The notes under the pieces: model-generated
Database searches by the model: none
Told to the model about the DNA's origin: nothing
What the model saw: only the letters and a program-made list of their open reading frames with translations
NCBI GenBank assembly: GCA_005777415.1
Contig: SXMI01000167.1
Location: forward strand, 1 to 9,739
DNA: 9,739 nucleotides
Source of the DNA: Actinomycetota bacterium
Lineage (GTDB): Bacteria; Actinomycetota; Acidimicrobiia; Acidimicrobiales; Microtrichaceae
Direction of reading: 5' to 3'
Part shown: piece after piece, positions 6,763-9,739 of the stretch
Numbering within the stretch: the stretch's first letter is position 1
Layout of the letters: each line of letters opens with the position of its first letter
Program-made: the position numbers and the translations under genes

Positions 6763-7737
6763 GTGGGTCGGGTCCGGGGTGCTGCGCCGGTGGCCGTGGC
6801 GCTCGGGGCCGCCGGCCTGCTGGCGCTCGTGCTCGGGTTCGCTCCGACGCTGAACCCGATCGACCTCGTACTGGGCCGAGGGCGGTCCGTCGTGCTCGGC
6901 GACTTCGTCGGATCGTCGCTCCCGGGGGTGCGGGCCGAACTGGAGTCCTCGGGCCTCGTGGTGGAGACCCGCAACGGGTTCAGCCTGACGGTCCCGCGCG
7001 GCTCGGTGCTGGCCCAGGATCCGCTGCCCGGCTCCCGGGTGGCTCCCGGTGCGACGGTGTCGCTGGTCGTCAGCCGTGGTGCCGTCCGGGTCGTGCTCGA
7101 CGACCTGGTCGGCCAGTCACTGACGCAGGCGCGGGCACCGCTCGACGAGGCGGGCGTGACGGTGGAGGTCGTCGAGCGCCCCGACGAGGTGGTCCCGGCG
7201 GGTGTGGTGCTCGAACAGGAACCCGGTCCGGGGCTGGAGGTCCAGGGGGATTCGGTGGCGCGACTGGTGGTCTCGGGCGGTCCGGCGCCGCGACCGGTTC
7301 CCGACGTGTCGGGCCGGTCCCTGCCGGTTGCGGCCTACGCACTGGGTGCCTTCGGCTTCGACGTCGTCGAGGTCCGGGGCACCTCGGCGACGGACCTGCC
7401 CCCGGGGGCGGTCGTGGGGACCGACCCTCCGGCGGGGACGACGTCTGAGCGGGGCACGCCGGTGGTGGTCGTGGTCTCGGGGGACGCGCCCCCGGCGCCG
7501 GTCCCGGGTGTGGTCGGCGAGCCGGCCGGCCCGGCGGCCGAGGCGGTCCGCGCCGCCGGGTTCGAGGCCAACGTCGTCACCGCCAACGAACTGGAGCTGG
7601 CCCTGGCGGCACAGGCCGCGTCCGAGCCCGGGACGCCCGTCCGCCCACCGTCACCGGGCACCGTGGTCCTCCAGTCCCCGGCGGCGGGTACGGAGCGTCG
7701 CCCGACCTCGGTGGTGACGCTGGTGGTGGCGCCGTGA
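6763..7737 (+). CDS. Kinase-less membrane-anchored PASTA protein (first of two)
   Basis: A 324-residue protein of a short basic N-terminus, one transmembrane helix or uncleaved signal anchor (about 10-30), and four PASTA-like repeats (about 43-106, 108-174, 175-245, 246-324). The repeats keep the pattern of hydrophobic-P-x-V-x-G, a helix, then G.V....P..G and a valine-rich last strand ending SRG/SGG. The fourth carries an insertion (ELELALAAQAASEP, then a Pro-rich part). There is no kinase, transpeptidase or hydrolase domain. GTG 6763 was chosen because it starts just before the helix, 22 bases after pknB; the frame stays open upstream into pknB, but that part reads as an out-of-frame shadow. 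The stop overlaps the next gene by 4 bases. By position it probably acts with PknB at the outer membrane face, as wall-fragment binder, scaffold or decoy (inference). Confidence 0.85.
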   Translation: MGRVRGAAPVAVALGAAGLLALVLGFAPTLNPIDLVLGRGRSVVLGDFVGSSLPGVRAELESSGLVVETRNGFSLTVPRGSVLAQDPLPGSRVAPGATVSLVVSRGAVRVVLDDLVGQSLTQARAPLDEAGVTVEVVERPDEVVPAGVVLEQEPGPGLEVQGDSVARLVVSGGPAPRPVPDVSGRSLPVAAYALGAFGFDVVEVRGTSATDLPPGAVVGTDPPAGTTSERGTPVVVVVSGDAPPAPVPGVVGEPAGPAAEAVRAAGFEANVVTANELELALAAQAASEPGTPVRPPSPGTVVLQSPAAGTERRPTSVVTLVVAP

Positions 7738-8780
7738 CGGTGACGGATCGAACGGCGCCCACGGAGTCGGCCGGGGGCCGGTCATCGGGGTTCTCGTTCG
7801 GGCGCCGGGAGTCGATCCGGCTCACCGAGGTCGGACCGCCGGAGGAGGTCGATCTCGGTCGACACCCGCGGGCCACGCTGGCCGTGCTCGGTGCCGTCGT
7901 GCTGCTCGCCGTCGTGGTGGTGCTCGGCCTGCGGTCGACCTTCGAGCGTTCGAGTGAGGACGCCGAGGCGCCCCGGGTGGTGCTGCCGGTGCTGAGTGGA
8001 CTGGCGGCGTCCGACGCTCAGAGCCGACTGGAGGCGTTGGGGGTCCAGGTCTCGGTGGACTTCACCCCGAACGCCACCGTTCCGGCCGGGTCGGTGTTCG
8101 CCCAGACACCTCGGTCCGGGGCCAAGGTGGAGGTCGGGAGCGAGGTCGTGCTGCAGGTCAGCGACGGACCGGCCGGGGTGGTCGTCCCGGAGGTGGGCCG
8201 CGTCCAGACGGCGATCGCCGCCGCGCTGTTCTCCCGGCTGGGTCTGGCGGTCGACGTGGTCGACGTGGCGAACGATGAGGTCCCGGCGGGCGAGGTGGTC
8301 GGTACGGTGCCGGCCGCCGGATCCCCCGCCCCCCCGAGCGGTGTCGTCGAGTTGCGCGTGTCCGCGGGCCCTGCGCCACGGACCGTCCCCGAGGTGGTCG
8401 GCCTCGAGGTGGGCCCGGGCATGTCGGCCATCGGCCGCGCCGGCCTGGGACTGGGCGAGGTGGACGAGGAGGTCCGGGACGGCGTCGAACCCGGTGTGAT
8501 CCTGCGGGTGGAGCCGCCGCCGGGAGCGGACGTCCCACCGAGGACACCGGTGGACGTGGTGGTGAGCGGCCGGGGTGAGTCCGAGGTCGCACCGTCCTTG
8601 GTCGGGCTGTCGCAGCCGACCGCCGAGCAGGTGGCGGACGGGCTCGTCTTCCTGCGGGTCCGCACGCAGCGCCTGTCGCCCGGCGATCGACTGGTCGGGC
8701 GCGTGCTGGAGCAGAGCATTCCTCCCGGCGTGGCGATCGAACCGGGGACGACCATGGAGGTCGTCGTCGGGACGACCTGA
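7734..8780 (+). CDS. Kinase-less membrane-anchored PASTA protein (second of two)
   Basis: A 348-residue protein with a polar cytoplasmic N-terminus of about 45 residues rich in Ser, Thr and Arg, a transmembrane helix (about 47-66, ATLAVLGAVVLLAVV...), and four PASTA repeats (about 82-146, 147-213, 214-281, 282-348). The repeats show V.PEV-type starts, VPAG.V and P..G..v cores, and valine-rich ends (VSDGP, VSAGP, VSGRG, VVGTT). It has no catalytic domain. GTG 7734 overlaps the preceding stop (GTGA), so both PASTA proteins are probably made together and in step with pknB. Unlike its neighbour it has a sizeable cytoplasmic tail with several Thr and Ser residues that could be kinase substrates (inference). 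The domain call is secure; the function is unknown. Confidence 0.88.
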   Translation: MTVTDRTAPTESAGGRSSGFSFGRRESIRLTEVGPPEEVDLGRHPRATLAVLGAVVLLAVVVVLGLRSTFERSSEDAEAPRVVLPVLSGLAASDAQSRLEALGVQVSVDFTPNATVPAGSVFAQTPRSGAKVEVGSEVVLQVSDGPAGVVVPEVGRVQTAIAAALFSRLGLAVDVVDVANDEVPAGEVVGTVPAAGSPAPPSGVVELRVSAGPAPRTVPEVVGLEVGPGMSAIGRAGLGLGEVDEEVRDGVEPGVILRVEPPPGADVPPRTPVDVVVSGRGESEVAPSLVGLSQPTAEQVADGLVFLRVRTQRLSPGDRLVGRVLEQSIPPGVAIEPGTTMEVVVGTT

Positions 8781-8813
8781 CCGCACGGAGCGGCCGGGGC
8801 GGACGGAACCGGC

Positions 8814-9350
8814 TCAGGCGGGTGGGGCGCAGGCGCGGAGGAAGTTCCCGACGAGGTCGTGGCCGGCGTCGGTCAGCACCGACTCCGGGTGGAACTGCAC
8901 CCCCTCGATCGGCCGCTCCCGGTGCCGCAGGCCCATCACGAGCCCGTCGTCGGTCCAGGCGGTGACCTCCAGGCAGTCGGGGACCGAGTCCCGGTCGACG
9001 ATGAGCGAGTGGTAGCGGGTGGCCTCGAGCGGGTCCGGCAGCCCCTCGAACAGGCCACGACCGTCGTGGTGCACCATCGACGTCTTCCCGTGGACGACCT
9101 GCGGCGCCCGGGCGACCGTGCCGCCGAACACCTCGCCGATGCACTGGTGGCCCAGGCACACGCCGAACACGGGGACCCGTTCTCCCCAGGTGCGGATGAG
9201 CTCGTTGGAGATGCCGGCGTCGGCGGGCGACCCCGGTCCGGGGCTGATCAGGATGCCGTCGGGGTCGATGCGCTCGACGTCGTCGAGGCTCACGGCGTCG
9301 TCCCGGTGGACGATCGGTTCGGCCCCCAACTCACCGAGGTACTGGACCAT
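8814..9350 (-). CDS. trpG: Anthranilate/aminodeoxychorismate synthase glutamine amidotransferase subunit (TrpG/PabA), N-terminus missing
   Basis: A class I glutamine amidotransferase that releases ammonia from glutamine for the partner synthase (TrpE or PabB), in tryptophan or folate synthesis. From the first in-frame ATG, 178 residues are visible with ISPGPGSP (35-42), nucleophile C65 in GVCLGHQ, HGKTS (87-91), and H154/E156 of the triad in GVQFHPES. Family members normally start about 13 residues earlier with a strand and a DNYDSFxYNL motif. Here the sequence upstream of VQYLGELGAE is unrelated, so this ATG is probably created by the join at about 9350 and is not the native start. The gene converges on the PASTA operon with a 33-base gap and no clear terminator hairpin. 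Location beside pknB is typical of Actinomycetota. TrpG and PabA cannot be separated from this sequence. Confidence 0.9.
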   Translation of the reverse strand: MVQYLGELGAEPIVHRDDAVSLDDVERIDPDGILISPGPGSPADAGISNELIRTWGERVPVFGVCLGHQCIGEVFGGTVARAPQVVHGKTSMVHHDGRGLFEGLPDPLEATRYHSLIVDRDSVPDCLEVTAWTDDGLVMGLRHRERPIEGVQFHPESVLTDAGHDLVGNFLRACAPPA

Positions 9351-9352
9351 CC
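9347..9352. other. Probable chimeric junction between two genomes
   Basis: To the left the minus strand reads a normal high-GC trpG from V-Q-Y-L-G onward. To the right it reads a PP-loop ATPase up to SGGKD. Both genes break at the same point. If the native trpG codon here was the usual Leu (CTG), the two sides share only one base or so. GC falls from about 70% to about 62%, and AT-ending codons become common. An assembly or library artefact is the simplest reading. Confidence 0.8.
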
Positions 9353-9492
9353 TTGCCGCCCGATAAGCCGAGCAGAATACGATCCCCTTCCTTGATCATG
9401 GCGTAGTCGCCAATCGCACGGCCGGCGGCGGTAAGCAGGGGCTTGGGCGGTTGAACGCGGAAGTTGTTGATGGGGAGGACGCCTTCCTTCAC
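9349..9492 (-). CDS. TtcA-like PP-loop ATPase, N-terminal fragment (cut off by the junction)
   Basis: On the minus strand a GTG (9492-9490) overlaps the TlpA stop by 4 bases and opens a frame of 48 codons that ends in the PP-loop signature SGGKD (residues 44-48). It is preceded by PKPLLTAAGRAIGDY and a MIKEGDRILLGL segment. This is the N-terminus of the TtcA/TilS-type ATP-pyrophosphatase group; the GDRILLGLSGGKDS context is closest to TtcA-like tRNA 2-thiocytidine synthetases, which adenylate C32 of tRNA before sulfur insertion. The expected Ser after SGGKD is replaced by Gly-Pro, because from about 9348 the sequence belongs to trpG. Codons such as TTA, CGT and ATT are unlike the rest of the window. 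The family is well supported; the exact member is not. Confidence 0.72.
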
Positions 9493-9739
9493 AGCAGGGG
9501 CCGCAGCATGGCCTCTAGACGCGCTGCGTCGAGCAGACCGACCTGGCTGCCAGCGGCCTGGCCACGGCGGTCGATAATGACGGTGTAGGGCAGGGCATCC
9601 GTGTGATTGCCAAGGGCGAGAGAGAGTTCGCTGCCGCCAATTTCACCCAAGTAGATCGGGTAATTGGTGGGCTTGGCCGCCAAAAAACGCTGCACATTCG
9701 CGGGGGTGTCGAGGGCGATGCCGATGAATTGCACGCCAT
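9489..9739 (-). CDS. TlpA-like thioredoxin-fold protein, C-terminal fragment
   Basis: The last ~82 residues of a protein whose 5' end, including any CxxC active site, lies beyond the window. The visible part has VQFIGIALDTPANVQRF, a central NYPIYLG segment, the cis-proline strand ALPYTVIIDRRGQ, and a C-terminal helix, all typical of TlpA/ResA-type periplasmic thiol-disulfide reductases. The codon at 9734 is a GTG inside the domain and not the true start. Its stop overlaps the GTG of the PP-loop gene (GTGA), so these two form an operon of their own. Its lower GC and codon use match the PP-loop fragment and not the actinobacterial genes, pointing to a proteobacterial source (inference). Confidence 0.78.
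   Translation of the reverse strand, partial: GVQFIGIALDTPANVQRFLAAKPTNYPIYLGEIGGSELSLALGNHTDALPYTVIIDRRGQAAGSQVGLLDAARLEAMLRPLL

Noticed and set aside
8781..8813. Possible bidirectional terminator between the converging PASTA operon and trpG
   Set aside because: Only a 4-bp gagc/gctc match with poor continuation and no T-run; too weak to call.
7782..9159. Minus-strand frames opposite the second PASTA gene and extending into trpG
   Set aside because: Shadow composition rich in Arg, Pro and His; the PASTA repeat period and the TrpG active-site motifs fix the real frames.
1..9739. Defence system, prophage, CRISPR array, transposon or RNA gene
   Set aside because: No such genes, repeat-spacer arrays, terminal inverted repeats or tRNA/rRNA-like segments were seen; the unusual content is the PASTA pair and the foreign right end.

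Overview
Most of the window (1 to about 9350) is very GC-rich, with strong third-position GC, frequent GTG starts and 4-base GTGA gene overlaps. It carries the actinobacterial cell-envelope growth and serine/threonine phosphorylation cluster in its familiar order: FHA protein, PP2C phosphatase (PstP), RodA glycosyltransferase, PbpA transpeptidase, PknB kinase, and, converging from the right, the glutamine amidotransferase TrpG/PabA. This order is known from mycobacteria and other Actinomycetota. The codon use, the Thr-rich extracytoplasmic tails and the absence of pknA suggest a deep-branching, possibly Acidimicrobiia-like, probably uncultured actinobacterium. That lineage guess is inference.

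Layout: 1-462, C-terminal part of an FhaB-like protein. 459-1898, PstP phosphatase with a membrane anchor and a Thr/Pro-rich outer tail. 1933-3282, RodA. 3279-4781, PbpA. 4827-6740, PknB kinase with four PASTA repeats. 6763-7737 and 7734-8780, two kinase-less membrane proteins, each a single membrane anchor followed by four PASTA repeats. 8814-9350 (minus), trpG/pabA lacking its N-terminus. There are no RNA genes, CRISPR arrays or insertion sequences, and no gene-free stretch longer than about 50 bases.

How the genes work together: RodA polymerises glycan strands from lipid II and PbpA cross-links them. PknB senses wall fragments or lipid II through its outer PASTA repeats and phosphorylates division and wall-synthesis proteins. 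PstP reverses this, and the FHA protein reads phosphothreonine. The two extra PASTA proteins add eight PASTA modules and occupy the place between pknB and trpG. They may be wall-binding co-receptors, scaffolds or competitors for PknB. They are the most interesting real biology here.

At about 9348-9351 the sequence changes abruptly. The last ~390 bases have lower GC (about 62% by hand count), weaker third-position GC and unrelated gene content: the end of a TlpA-like thioredoxin-fold protein and the first ~48 codons of a TtcA-like PP-loop ATPase, both minus strand and proteobacterial in flavour. trpG loses its N-terminus and the PP-loop gene loses everything after its SGGKD motif at the same base. 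The simplest explanation is a chimeric join (assembly or library artefact), not a natural gene arrangement.

Two perfect inverted repeats lie in operon joints: one encloses the rodA start codon (1918-1938) and one spans the pknB stop codon (6724-6748). A leaderless-type promoter is possible just before pknB.
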